Positions 44,248-54,733 of a DNA stretch of 64,000 nt are shown in pieces. The translations under genes were made by a program, and so were the position numbers. The stretch comes from Bacillota bacterium (GTDB lineage: Bacteria > Bacillota > Sulfobacillia > JAJZYS01 > JAJZLH01), in contig JAJZLY010000008.1 in the NCBI GenBank assembly GCA_021850485.1, positions 1 to 64,000 on the forward strand, read 5' to 3'. Within the stretch, counting starts at the first letter, position 1; every line of letters begins with the position of its first letter. The notes under the pieces were generated by a model that saw only the letters and a list, made by a program, of their open reading frames with translations, made no database searches and was not told where the DNA came from.

Positions 44248-45551
44248 GACTGCCGAGGGCCTGGCCAGTGGGTCTTGCCATCGTCATTGTCTGCGCCGTC
44301 TCGCTGGTGGCCAACCGGCAGCCGACGCAGCCAAACCCACCGGCGGTGCGCGAATTGGCATCTTTGGCACGGGTCCTCATGGCCAAGGACCCGATCCTCG
44401 CCCAGCCGGTTCAGCGCCAGCAGTTCGAACAGCTCGTCAGCAGACTTGAGACGCAAGCTCGCAACGACCCCAACGCCCCCTATTGGCTGACCTGGCAGCG
44501 ACTCAATGACCTGACCGTGTTCTTGCACAGCCCGGACACGAACGCGTATTTCTCGACAGCCTCGCCCACCGAATTTCCGCTGGCCTTCGTCTGGACAGCA
44601 GATGGGATCGCCGTCTCTCCGGCTGCCGCCGACATCGCACTGTTCCCTGCGGACTCCCAGCTGGTGTCCTTAGGCGGCCTCAGCCCACAACAGCTTCTCT
44701 CTCGGCTGCAAGTCGTACTGCCAGGCAACCCCTATTGGGTCAGACGGCTCGGGCAGAGTTTATTGCCGTTCCCATACCTGTTGCACTGGATTGGTGCGCT
44801 TGGTCCAAGCGGACAGCTCAGCCTGACGGTGCAAGAGCCAAGCGGGCGCTTGGTCACGCGTTCGCTGACCGCAGTGAAGGTGCCCGCCCAGCCCCACCTT
44901 GCCACCAGCACGGTGGCCCGTTGGTCGATTGATACTGTCCACGGCTACGGCCTGCTTTGCATCTACACCATGGCCTTTAACCGCACCATGCTCAGCGACC
45001 TCAAGGCCTTCTTCGCGGCGGTCAAGCAGTCCGGGGTTAAGCGGATCCTGATCGATGTACGCTCGAACACTGGTGGCAATAGCTGTGTCACCAACGCCGT
45101 GTTGGTCTACCTACCGAACCCTGCAGGCGTCTCTCAGTGCGGCCTTCTCACCATGGTCCCGGATCAAGCCCTCATGTTCCACGGGCAGGTCATCGTCGCC
45201 CAGGGGTGGGCAACGTCAGGTTCTGCGGCGAGCTTTACGAGCGGACTCAGCGCCCTGCCCGAGGTGACAATCGTCGGGGCGCCCACCGGTGGCAACCCCA
45301 GCGGAGACATCGGCAATGTGGTTCCGTTCCAGATTGCCGGGTCATCTCCGCTGCTGCGCGGACAGGTCGGCACCCAGCAGTTCTGCCTGCCCCCGGCACC
45401 ACAGTGGTCTCCGAATCGTACCCTGCCCACGCTGGCAGGCGGATGCCTATTGATTGAGAGCGTCTTGCCCCAGGTCTCCTTGCCGCTCACCTTGCAAGAC
45501 CTCAGGAGCCATACGGACCCGGTCATCCAGTGGATGAACGCCCAGCCGTAG
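44235..45551 (+). CDS. Exported S41-like (C-terminal processing) peptidase
   Basis: 438 residues with an N-terminal signal or anchor helix (about 9-26). The C-terminal half resembles S41 tail-specific peptidases: I-L-I-D-V-R-S-N-T-G-G-N-S, then T-S-G-S-A-A-S-F with the candidate serine, and G-A-P-T-G-G-N-P-S-G-D. The expected Lys of the Ser-Lys dyad cannot be assigned with confidence, and a PDZ domain is not obvious. It should act outside the cell. The ATG at 44235 lacks a good Shine-Dalgarno of its own. It lies between a decayed and an intact GNAT gene. Confidence 0.72.
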   Translation: MGKLRLPRAWPVGLAIVIVCAVSLVANRQPTQPNPPAVRELASLARVLMAKDPILAQPVQRQQFEQLVSRLETQARNDPNAPYWLTWQRLNDLTVFLHSPDTNAYFSTASPTEFPLAFVWTADGIAVSPAAADIALFPADSQLVSLGGLSPQQLLSRLQVVLPGNPYWVRRLGQSLLPFPYLLHWIGALGPSGQLSLTVQEPSGRLVTRSLTAVKVPAQPHLATSTVARWSIDTVHGYGLLCIYTMAFNRTMLSDLKAFFAAVKQSGVKRILIDVRSNTGGNSCVTNAVLVYLPNPAGVSQCGLLTMVPDQALMFHGQVIVAQGWATSGSAASFTSGLSALPEVTIVGAPTGGNPSGDIGNVVPFQIAGSSPLLRGQVGTQQFCLPPAPQWSPNRTLPTLAGGCLLIESVLPQVSLPLTLQDLRSHTDPVIQWMNAQP

Positions 45552-45615
45552 GCGAGCCGGTACGACGCTGGACTCATCCCTGCGGCCTGCCGTGGCGGCG
45601 CTCGCCGCTCTGGGC

Positions 45616-46194
45616 CTAGTCCTTGTCGATGGCGTCCCACTCTGCGTGCAAGATGGCGTACACCTGCTCGTCATTCCACTCGCCTTTGACCCACTCGTTT
45701 TCCCGCAGGTGCGCCTCCAGGCGCATCCCCAGCCGCTCCAAGACCGCAGCCGATGGCCTGTTTCTGGCCTCCAGGCGACCGACGATGCGGTGCAGGCCGA
45801 AGCGATCGAAGCCGAGTTCGAGCAGCGCGCGCGCCGCCTCGGTGGCAAAGCCGTGACCATGGTGATCGGGATGAAGCATGAAACCGATCTCACCCTGGCT
45901 GTGGACTTCACTGAGCCACCGCAGCATGACCTCGCCGATGAGCTGGCCGGAGTCGCGCCGGCAGATCGCCAGGCTGATCGCATCTCCCTCCTCGTCGAGG
46001 CCCACCTGGGCGATCCAGCGGCTGAGCAGGTCGCGGGTCTCGTCGCGGCCCAATACTGGCCAGTACAGATAGCGAGTGACATCTTGGCGCGAGAAGATGG
46101 CGAACAGATCCGCCAAGTCGTCTTTTTGAAATTGGCGCAATGACAGGCGGTCGGTTTCGATCGGATAGCTGGGGTGCAGGCTGGGCATGTCCAT
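45616..46194 (-). CDS. GNAT acetyltransferase, RimJ/RimL-like
   Basis: 192 residues. The acetyl-CoA loop H-H-G-H-G-F-A-T-E-A and A-R-N-R-P-S-A-A-V-L-E-R-L-G are those of the RimJ/RimL group, which acetylates protein N-termini or small amines. The substrate is unknown. It is the last gene of the minus-strand run that includes guaA and the zinc alcohol dehydrogenase. Confidence 0.88.
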   Translation of the reverse strand: MDMPSLHPSYPIETDRLSLRQFQKDDLADLFAIFSRQDVTRYLYWPVLGRDETRDLLSRWIAQVGLDEEGDAISLAICRRDSGQLIGEVMLRWLSEVHSQGEIGFMLHPDHHGHGFATEAARALLELGFDRFGLHRIVGRLEARNRPSAAVLERLGMRLEAHLRENEWVKGEWNDEQVYAILHAEWDAIDKD

Positions 46195-46218
46195 TATCTC
46201 CTGTGTCCGAAGTGCGCC

Positions 46219-47250
46219 CTAGGCCGGGATCTCCAAAACCACCTTGCCAACCGCCCGCCGCTCTTCCAGATGCTGATGGGCGGCTTGCGCCTCAGCCAGC
46301 GGGAAGGTGCGGTCGATCACCGGCAAGATGCGGCCGTCCTCCACCCAGCGCCAGGCCTCGTGCAGTTCGCCCTTCGATCCCATGTAGTCGCCAAAGATCG
46401 ACAGCTGGCGGCTATACAGGTAGCGCAAATCCGTCATTGCCTGGTGGCCAGTGGTGGAACCGCAGGTGACCAGCCGGCCGCCGGGCCTAAGACTCTTCAA
46501 GCTGGCCTCCCAGGTAGCCTCTCCGACGTGCTCGAACACGATGTCCACGCCTCTTTTTTGGGTCAGCTCTCGCACCCGCTGGGCGATGTCCTCTTGGCTG
46601 TGGTCAATCACCAAATCGGCACCGATTGTCCGTGCCTGGTCCAGCTTTGCGCTTTGAGCGGTGGCGATCACCTGGGCGCCAAACAGCTTGGCCACCTGCA
46701 CCGCCATCGAGCCCACGCCGCTGGTGCCGCCCAGCACCAACACGGTCTCCCCGGGGCGGATTTTGGCCAAGCCGACCAGCATATGCCAGGCCGTGACCAG
46801 CACTAGGGGCAGGGCTGCCGCCTGCAGCGCGCTGAGCCGAGCAGGCAACCCCAGCAGATTGGCCTCTGGCACCGCCACCTGCTGGGCGTAGGTCCCGTCT
46901 GGGCCGGCACCGATGATCACGTACTGAGGGCACAGGTTGTCCCGACCGCTCAGGCACTCTCGGCACACGCCACAAGACAGGCCCGGGCTGATCGCCACCT
47001 GGTCGCCTTCCTTGGCCCGGCGCACCCCTGGTCCGACCTTCGCCACCACACCGGCGCCGTCTGAACCGCCGATGTGCGGCATGGTCACCCGAGCGCCGTA
47101 GACGCCTTCTCTGACCCAGACATCGAGGTGATTGATTCCAGCGGCGGCCAACTGGACCACCACCTGACCCGGTCCGGCCTCCGGCGCTGGAGCGTCCTCG
47201 AAGCTAAGGACGCTGCGGTCGCCGTATGCGTGGTAGCGGATCGCCTTCAT
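46219..47250 (-). CDS. Zinc-type alcohol dehydrogenase/quinone oxidoreductase (MDR family)
   Basis: 343 residues. A GroES-like N-terminal domain carries a structural-zinc cluster C-G-V-C-R-E-C...C (about 95-108), and G-G-T-S-G-V-G-S-M forms the NADPH loop near residue 170. The catalytic zinc ligands are partly replaced (D-V-W where Cys is usual), so it may act more like a quinone reductase. The ATG at 47250 has GGAGGGAG upstream; it follows guaA by 19 bases. Confidence 0.88.
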   Translation of the reverse strand: MKAIRYHAYGDRSVLSFEDAPAPEAGPGQVVVQLAAAGINHLDVWVREGVYGARVTMPHIGGSDGAGVVAKVGPGVRRAKEGDQVAISPGLSCGVCRECLSGRDNLCPQYVIIGAGPDGTYAQQVAVPEANLLGLPARLSALQAAALPLVLVTAWHMLVGLAKIRPGETVLVLGGTSGVGSMAVQVAKLFGAQVIATAQSAKLDQARTIGADLVIDHSQEDIAQRVRELTQKRGVDIVFEHVGEATWEASLKSLRPGGRLVTCGSTTGHQAMTDLRYLYSRQLSIFGDYMGSKGELHEAWRWVEDGRILPVIDRTFPLAEAQAAHQHLEERRAVGKVVLEIPA

Positions 47251-47269
47251 CCAGACTCCCTCCCCCAGC

Positions 47270-48796
47270 TCACTCCCACTCGATGGTGCCAGGTGGCTTC
47301 GAGGTGATGTCGTAGACCACCCGGCCCACTCCTGCCACCTCGCTCACGATGCGGTTGGCCATCTTCTCCAAAAGGTCGTGCGGCAGTCGTCCCCAGTCGG
47401 CGGTCATGCCGTCCGCCGAGGTGACTGCGCGAATCGCCACCACCTCATGGTAGGTGCGTCCGTCTCCCATCACACCGACCGATCGAGCCCCGGTCAGCAC
47501 TGCGAAGTATTGCCAGAGCTTTTGGCTGGCGCCAGCCTGTTCGATCTCGGCAGTCACGATGGCGTCTGCCGCCCTGGCGATCTCCAGGCGGCCGGCATCG
47601 ATTTCGCCCACCACCCGCACCGCCAAGCCCGGTCCGGGAAAGGGCTGACGGTCCACCAGCCGGGCCGGCAGCCCCAGTTCGCGCCCGATCGCGCGCACTT
47701 CGTCCTTGAACAGGTCGCGCAGCGGTTCGACCAGCTCAAACCCAATCTCCGCAGGCAGTCCACCGACGTTGTGGTGACTCTTGATCACCGCCGCCTGGCC
47801 ACTGCCCGACTCGATCACGTCCGGGTACAGGGTGCCTTGCACCAAGAAACTGTAGCCGCTGAGCGTGGCGGCCTCCTTGCGGAAGGTGTCGATGAACATC
47901 CGCCCGATCTCTTTTCGCTTGAGCTCGGGGTCAGTGACCCCTTTGAGCCCGGCTAAAAACACGTCCTTGGCGTCCACCTTGCGAAACGGCAGCGGATAGT
48001 CGGTGGTGAATCCTGCTTCCACCAACTCAGCCTCGCCCTGGCGGAGCAGCCCATGGTCTACAAACACGGCCAGCAGCCGGCTGCCGATCGCCCGGTGGAC
48101 CAAAGCTGCCGCCACTGCCGAGTCGACGCCCCCCGACAAGGCGACGATCGCCCGGCCATCGCCGACCTGTTGGCGCACCCGCGCCACAGCCAGCGAGATG
48201 GCATCGCCTGTCGTCCAGTCCGGAGTCAGTCCGGCCCCAGAGTGCAGAAAATTTGCAAGCATGTCCGTTCCCCGATCGGTGTGCGCCACCTCCGGATGAA
48301 ATTGCACGGCAAATAACCGCCGCTGTTTGTCTTCCATTGCCGCCACCGGCACGGCTCGGGTCCGGCCCACGGCCCGAAAGCCGGCCGGGGGCGCACTCAC
48401 AGTGTCGCCGTGGCTCATCCAGACGGTCAGGTAGCGGGGCAGGCCCGTGAACAGCACAGACGGTTCGGTGGAGAGATCGGCCCGCCCGTACTCTCTGGTC
48501 TCACCGCTGCTCAAGGTGCCTCCCAGAGCATGGGCCAGCAGATGCATGCCGTAACAAATACCCAAGGTGGGCAGGCCGCTTTGCAAAACGGCTGCCGGCA
48601 GGGCCTTGGCGCCAGGGGCCACCACGCTGTCTGGTCCGCCGGTCAAGATCAGGGCCTGCGGATTGCGCTCCAAGATGGCCTGGTCGGCCTGGGTGTGCGC
48701 TACGATCTCCGAATAAAATCCCAGTTCGCGCACCCGACGGGCGATCAGCTGGGCGTATTGGGCACCGAAATCGATGACCAGTACTGGACGGCTCAC
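47270..48796 (-). CDS. guaA: GMP synthase (glutamine-hydrolysing)
   Basis: 508 residues. The glutaminase domain has C81 in G-I-C-Y-G-M and F-H-P-E-V. The ATP pyrophosphatase loop L-S-G-G-V-D-S-A lies near residue 220. The C-terminal dimerisation domain ends P-P-G-T-I-E-W-E. It converts XMP to GMP, completing the route from guaB. The GTG at 48796 overlaps the hpt stop (GTGA). Confidence 0.98.
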   Translation of the reverse strand: MSRPVLVIDFGAQYAQLIARRVRELGFYSEIVAHTQADQAILERNPQALILTGGPDSVVAPGAKALPAAVLQSGLPTLGICYGMHLLAHALGGTLSSGETREYGRADLSTEPSVLFTGLPRYLTVWMSHGDTVSAPPAGFRAVGRTRAVPVAAMEDKQRRLFAVQFHPEVAHTDRGTDMLANFLHSGAGLTPDWTTGDAISLAVARVRQQVGDGRAIVALSGGVDSAVAAALVHRAIGSRLLAVFVDHGLLRQGEAELVEAGFTTDYPLPFRKVDAKDVFLAGLKGVTDPELKRKEIGRMFIDTFRKEAATLSGYSFLVQGTLYPDVIESGSGQAAVIKSHHNVGGLPAEIGFELVEPLRDLFKDEVRAIGRELGLPARLVDRQPFPGPGLAVRVVGEIDAGRLEIARAADAIVTAEIEQAGASQKLWQYFAVLTGARSVGVMGDGRTYHEVVAIRAVTSADGMTADWGRLPHDLLEKMANRIVSEVAGVGRVVYDITSKPPGTIEWE

Positions 48797-49329
48797 GAGG
48801 CATCCTCGCCCAGCACCATCAGGTCCGGCAGGTTGCGGTACAGTCCAGAATAGTCCAGACCATAGCCGACCACGAAGGCATCGGGGATCACAAATCCGGT
48901 GTAGTCGACGGTCACATCCACCTGACGGTGGCTGATCTTGTCCAGCAACACGGCGACTTCCAGCGAAGCGGGCTTTTTGCCGAGCAGATGGGACTGCAAG
49001 TAGCGCAAGGTGAGGCCGGTGTCCACGATATCCTCGACTAGCAGCACGTGCCGGCCGTCCAGGTCCTCGCTCACGTCGCGGGTGATGTTCACGATCCCGG
49101 AAGAGCGGGTGCTGGTGCCGTAGCTCTCGACCGCCACAAATTCGACAGACAGCGGCAGTCGCAGTTCGCGCATCAGATCAGAGGCAAAGATCACGGCTCC
49201 TCGCAGCACCGTCACCACCAGCAGCGGGTCCGGATGGTGGTGGCGAGTCTCGATGGCCCGGGCCATCTCTTGGACCTTGGCAGCGATCTCCTGGCGGTCA
49301 ATCAGCACGCGTTGCGGCGTCAAGGACAC
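48793..49329 (-). CDS. hpt: Hypoxanthine phosphoribosyltransferase
   Basis: 178 residues. The PRPP site V-E-D-I-V-D-T-G-L-T and the base-binding segment F-V-V-G-Y-G-L-D-Y are those of bacterial HPRT. It salvages hypoxanthine or guanine. The GTG at 49329 comes directly after the moaC stop. Its pairing with guaA fits purine salvage to GMP. Confidence 0.96.
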   Translation of the reverse strand: MSLTPQRVLIDRQEIAAKVQEMARAIETRHHHPDPLLVVTVLRGAVIFASDLMRELRLPLSVEFVAVESYGTSTRSSGIVNITRDVSEDLDGRHVLLVEDIVDTGLTLRYLQSHLLGKKPASLEVAVLLDKISHRQVDVTVDYTGFVIPDAFVVGYGLDYSGLYRNLPDLMVLGEDAS

Positions 49330-49833
49330 CTAGACATCCTCCTCTTCGTGTCCTGGCCGCACGTAGGTGCCGCTCTTGCCGCCCTCTTTGCGAATCAGGC
49401 GGACGCCGCCCAAGATGGCGCTGCGATCCACGCCCTTCACCATGTCGTACAGCGCCAGACCGCTGACCGTGACCGCGACCAGGGCCTCCATTTCAGCTCC
49501 GGTGCGGGCCGTGGTCTGCACCCGGGCGCGAATGCGCACCCCTTCCGCTTCCAGGCCAAGGGTCACCTCGACGGCATCCAGGGCCAAGGGATGGCACAGC
49601 GGGATCAACTCCGCCGTCCGCTTGGCTGCCATGATCCCGGCCAGCCGACCCACGGCCAAGGCATCTCCTTTGGCCAGTCCACCTTGCCGCAGCAAGGCCA
49701 AGGTCTCCGGCTCCAGCGCCAAAAACGCCTCGGCAACAGCCAGCCGCCGGCTGACCTCTTTTTGGCCAACGTCCACCATGTGCATCTCGCCACTGGCAGT
49801 GAGGTGGGTCAGCCGTCGATCGCCACTGGTCAC
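49330..49833 (-). CDS. moaC: Cyclic pyranopterin monophosphate synthase MoaC
   Basis: 167 residues. It makes cPMP in the first phase of Moco synthesis. L-T-H...M-V-D-V at the start and K-R-T-A-E-L-I-P-L-C-H-P-L hold the family's active residues. The start is a GTG at 49833, chosen so that the L-T-H segment is included. It is far from the mobA/moeA block, inside a purine and acyl-CoA gene run; moaA is not in the window. Confidence 0.94.
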   Translation of the reverse strand: MTSGDRRLTHLTASGEMHMVDVGQKEVSRRLAVAEAFLALEPETLALLRQGGLAKGDALAVGRLAGIMAAKRTAELIPLCHPLALDAVEVTLGLEAEGVRIRARVQTTARTGAEMEALVAVTVSGLALYDMVKGVDRSAILGGVRLIRKEGGKSGTYVRPGHEEEDV

Positions 49834-49870
49834 GGCGCCACCGGTCCTTTCTGCCGTCTGCTCGAGCCCA

Positions 49871-50749
49871 TCATGATCTGGCCGTCTGGCTCTGGGAAGC
49901 CTCCGCATAGGTGTAAAAGCCCCTACCGCTCTTCTTCCCCAGGTAGCCAGCTTGCACATAGCTGCGCAGCAGCGGACACGGACGGTACTTGGGGTCGCCC
50001 AGTTCGCGGTGCAAGATCTCCATGATGGCGAGACAGGTGTCCAGCCCAATCAGGTCGGCTAGGGCCAGCGGCCCCATCGGGTGGTTCATGCCAAGCTTCA
50101 TCACCGTGTCGACACCGGATGGATCGCTAACACCTTCCAGCACGCAGTACATGGCCTCGTTCAGCATCGGCATCAGCACCCGGTTCGACACAAAGCCGGC
50201 CATGTCCCGTACCCGCACTGGCGTCTTGCCATAGGCCAAACATTCTGCCCACACCGCTTGAACGGTCTGTTCGGAGGTGGCCAGGCCGGCCACCACCTCG
50301 ATCAGGGCCATCATCGGTGGCGGATTCATGAAGTGCATGCCGCAGACCCGGTCCGGTCGGCCGGTGGCGGCGGCCAGATCCGTGATCGGCAACGTCGAGG
50401 TGTTGGAGGCCAAGATGCTGTCTTGGGGCAACATCGCATCCAGGTTGGCCAGCAACTGACGCTTGGCCAGGCGATCTTCAACGATCGCCTCGATCGCCAG
50501 ATCGGCCTGTTTCCCTGCCTCCAGTTCGGCGCTAAAGGTGAGGCGGGCGAGTGCCGCCGCCGCATCTGCTGCACTGATGGTCTCTTTTTTGACCATCCGC
50601 TCCAAAGAGCGGTCGATCTGACCACGCCCGCGCTGGAGGGCGCCGGCCGCGAGATCGGTCAAGACTACCTGGCGGCCGCCAAGCGCTGCCACCTGGGCAA
50701 TGCCGGCCCCCATCTGACCGGCCCCAGCCACCAGCACCTGCTTGATCAC
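49871..50749 (-). CDS. hbd: 3-hydroxybutyryl-CoA dehydrogenase
   Basis: 292 residues. G-A-G-Q-M-G-A-G-I-A binds NAD; N-T-S-T-L-P, G-M-H-F-M-N-P and N-H-P-M-G-P-L mark the family, with the catalytic His in H-F-M-N-P. It interconverts acetoacetyl-CoA and 3-hydroxybutyryl-CoA. The GTG overlaps the thl stop, so the two enzymes are made together. Confidence 0.95.
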   Translation of the reverse strand: MIKQVLVAGAGQMGAGIAQVAALGGRQVVLTDLAAGALQRGRGQIDRSLERMVKKETISAADAAAALARLTFSAELEAGKQADLAIEAIVEDRLAKRQLLANLDAMLPQDSILASNTSTLPITDLAAATGRPDRVCGMHFMNPPPMMALIEVVAGLATSEQTVQAVWAECLAYGKTPVRVRDMAGFVSNRVLMPMLNEAMYCVLEGVSDPSGVDTVMKLGMNHPMGPLALADLIGLDTCLAIMEILHRELGDPKYRPCPLLRSYVQAGYLGKKSGRGFYTYAEASQSQTARS

Positions 50750-51918
50750 GCCGACACCTCGACCACGGTCGCCTCGCCCTGCCCGCCGCCCGAGCAGATG
50801 GCCGCCACGCCGATGCCACCGCCTTGTCGCCGCAAGGCGTAGATCAAGGTCAGCAGAATGCGACCGCCAGAGGCGCCTATCGGGTGGCCAAAGGCGATCG
50901 CACCACCGTTGGGATTGACCCGGTCGATGTCGATGCCCAGCCGACGCTGCGAGATCAAGGTGACCGAGGCGAAGGCCTCATTGATCTCCCACAGATCGAC
51001 GTCCTTGGGCGTCATCTTGAGTTTGGTCAAGGCCGCCTCGGCGGCCTGGGCCGGCACCGTGGCCAAAAGCCGGGGGTGATCTGAGACTTGCCCACTGGCC
51101 AGGATCTTGGCCAAGACCGGCCGTCCTTCGGCTAGAGCGCGCTGCTCGCTCATGAGCAGCAGGGCGCTGGCCCCATCATTCAGTCCGGGGGCGTTGCCGG
51201 CTGTGACGGTGCCCTCTTGGCCGAACACTGGCCGTAGCTTGGCTAGGCGTTCTAGGGAAGTGTCCGCTCGGATCGCCTCGTCGCGCCGCACCACCTGCCC
51301 GTCAGCCAGCTCGACCGCAACGATCTCCTCGGCCAGCACGCCCTGATCGGTGGCCTGGCTGGCCAGTTGGTGGCTGCGCAGGGCAAAGGCGTCTTGATCT
51401 TGGCGGCTGCAGCCAAATTCGGCGGCCACCTCCGACCCGTACACCCCCATGTGCACGTCGCCGAAGCTACACCACAGCCCATCGTGCACCACGGCATCGA
51501 CCAGCTTGCTGTCGCCCATCCGATAGCCAAAGCGCGCTCCCGGGAGCAGATACGGCGCCTGCGACATGCTCTCCATGCCGCCTGCCACCACCACTTGGCG
51601 CTCGCCCAAGCGGATCCAAGCATCAGCCAGGTTCACCGCGTGCAAAGATGAGGCGCAGACCTTGTTGACGGTGGTGGACGGCACCTTGTGCGGAATTCCC
51701 GCCGCCATCGCCGCCTGACGCGACGGGATCTGGCCGGCACCGGCTTGCACCACCATGCCGAAGATCACCTCGTCCACCTCTGCGCCGTCTTGGCCAACGG
51801 CCTGCAAGGTCTGGCGGATGGCGTGGGCGCCCAGATCGGTGGCCGATAGCTTGTGCAAGGCGCCGCCCAACTTGCCAAACGGTGTGCGCTTGGCGCTCAC
51901 CACCACCGTTTGATTCAC
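50746..51918 (-). CDS. thlA: Acetyl-CoA acetyltransferase (thiolase)
   Basis: 390 residues. Both catalytic cysteines are present, in N-K-V-C-A-S-S and C-S-G-G-G-Q-G, with the His in G-H-P-I-G-A-S-G. It joins two acetyl-CoA or cleaves acetoacetyl-CoA. The GTG overlaps the murA stop (GTGA). With hbd it provides C4 metabolism or a step of fatty-acid breakdown. Confidence 0.95.
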   Translation of the reverse strand: MNQTVVVSAKRTPFGKLGGALHKLSATDLGAHAIRQTLQAVGQDGAEVDEVIFGMVVQAGAGQIPSRQAAMAAGIPHKVPSTTVNKVCASSLHAVNLADAWIRLGERQVVVAGGMESMSQAPYLLPGARFGYRMGDSKLVDAVVHDGLWCSFGDVHMGVYGSEVAAEFGCSRQDQDAFALRSHQLASQATDQGVLAEEIVAVELADGQVVRRDEAIRADTSLERLAKLRPVFGQEGTVTAGNAPGLNDGASALLLMSEQRALAEGRPVLAKILASGQVSDHPRLLATVPAQAAEAALTKLKMTPKDVDLWEINEAFASVTLISQRRLGIDIDRVNPNGGAIAFGHPIGASGGRILLTLIYALRRQGGGIGVAAICSGGGQGEATVVEVSA

Positions 51919-53201
51919 GAAGCCTGGCCCTCGGTGGAGATGGCGCGTCCATCTCTGGACACTTCGGCGCCGAGTTGGCAGAGCTTGCCCTCCAAGTCCT
52001 CGTAGCCTCGCTCCACGTACTGCACGCCGCTGACTGTGGTCTGGCCCTCCGCCGCCAAGGCGGCGATCACCAAGGCGGCACCGCCGCGGATGTCCGGCGC
52101 CTCCACCGGCGCCCCGGACAGCCGCCGTTGTCCGCGCACGATCGCCGTGTCTCGATCGACCCGCACACTGGCCCCCATCCGAGCCAGTTCGTTCACATAG
52201 TGGAACCGGTTTTCGAACACGGTCTCTTGCACCAAGCTGATCCCATTGGCCCGGGCCAAGGTCGCCACCATCGGCGGATGGAGATCGGTCGGAAAGCCCG
52301 GGTGCGGCTGGGTCTGAACATCGACGGCCGTGAGCGTCTTGGGGGATTTCAGCCGGATCGAGTCTGGGCCTATGTCCAGTACCGCACCGACTTCTTCTAG
52401 TTTGGAGCAGACGGTGGCGAGATGCTCGGGAATCACGCCCTTGACCTCGACCTCACCCCCCGACGCCAGGCCGGCCATCAGGTAGGTCCCGGCTTCCAAG
52501 CGGTCTGGAATGATCTCGTGGCGGCCGCCGTGCAGGCGTCGGCTGCCCTCGATCCGGATCGTGCTGGTGCCGGCGCCGCGGATGGTGACGCCCAGTCCAG
52601 TCAGGAAGTTGGCCAGGTCGACGATCTCTGGCTCGCGGGCCGCGTTCTCCAAATGCGTGGTGCCATGGCCCAAAGAGGCGGCGATCATCAGGTTGATGGT
52701 GGCGCCAAACGATGCCCGGTCGATGAACAAATCGGTGCCGCGCAATCCGCCCGGTGCCTCAGCCAGGATCGAGCCGTGCTCTACCCAGGCCCGGGCGCCG
52801 AGGGCTTCAAACCCCTTCAGATGGAAGTCGATGGGGCGAGCCCCGATATCGCAGCCGCCAGGCATGGCGACCTCCGCCTTGCCCAGGCGAGCCAGCAACA
52901 AACCCACGATGTAGGTCGAGCCGCGCAACTTGCGCGCCTTCTCATAGGGCGCGACATAGTTGCTGAGATGAGCGGCCTCGATTTTCAGCACCCGGCGGTC
53001 TACGAAGGTGACCTCGGCCCCCAGCGCCCGCAGGATCTCGCACAGATCCAAGATGTCGGTGTATAGCGGTACGTTTTCCAGATAGGTCGCACCGTCTTGA
53101 GCCAACGCAGCCGCCGAGATGATGGCCAAGGCCGAGTTCTTGGCGCCGTTGACCGTGACCGACCCGCGAAGCCGGGTGCCGCCGGTGATGGTGAAATGCA
53201 T
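51915..53201 (-). CDS. murA: UDP-N-acetylglucosamine 1-carboxyvinyltransferase MurA
   Basis: 428 residues. It catalyses the first committed step of peptidoglycan synthesis. N-G-A-K-N-S-A near the start and P-G-G-C-D-I-G-A-R-P-I-D carry the family motifs; the active-site Cys is kept, so fosfomycin sensitivity is expected. The ATG at 53201 has AGGAGA seven bases upstream. It lies between guaB and thl. Confidence 0.96.
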   Translation of the reverse strand: MHFTITGGTRLRGSVTVNGAKNSALAIISAAALAQDGATYLENVPLYTDILDLCEILRALGAEVTFVDRRVLKIEAAHLSNYVAPYEKARKLRGSTYIVGLLLARLGKAEVAMPGGCDIGARPIDFHLKGFEALGARAWVEHGSILAEAPGGLRGTDLFIDRASFGATINLMIAASLGHGTTHLENAAREPEIVDLANFLTGLGVTIRGAGTSTIRIEGSRRLHGGRHEIIPDRLEAGTYLMAGLASGGEVEVKGVIPEHLATVCSKLEEVGAVLDIGPDSIRLKSPKTLTAVDVQTQPHPGFPTDLHPPMVATLARANGISLVQETVFENRFHYVNELARMGASVRVDRDTAIVRGQRRLSGAPVEAPDIRGGAALVIAALAAEGQTTVSGVQYVERGYEDLEGKLCQLGAEVSRDGRAISTEGQAS

Positions 53202-53214
53202 ACCCCGTCTCCTC

Positions 53215-54705
<1,491 letters not shown>

Positions 54706-54733
54706 TTAAGGTTAGCACGCCACCTAGGGGGGT

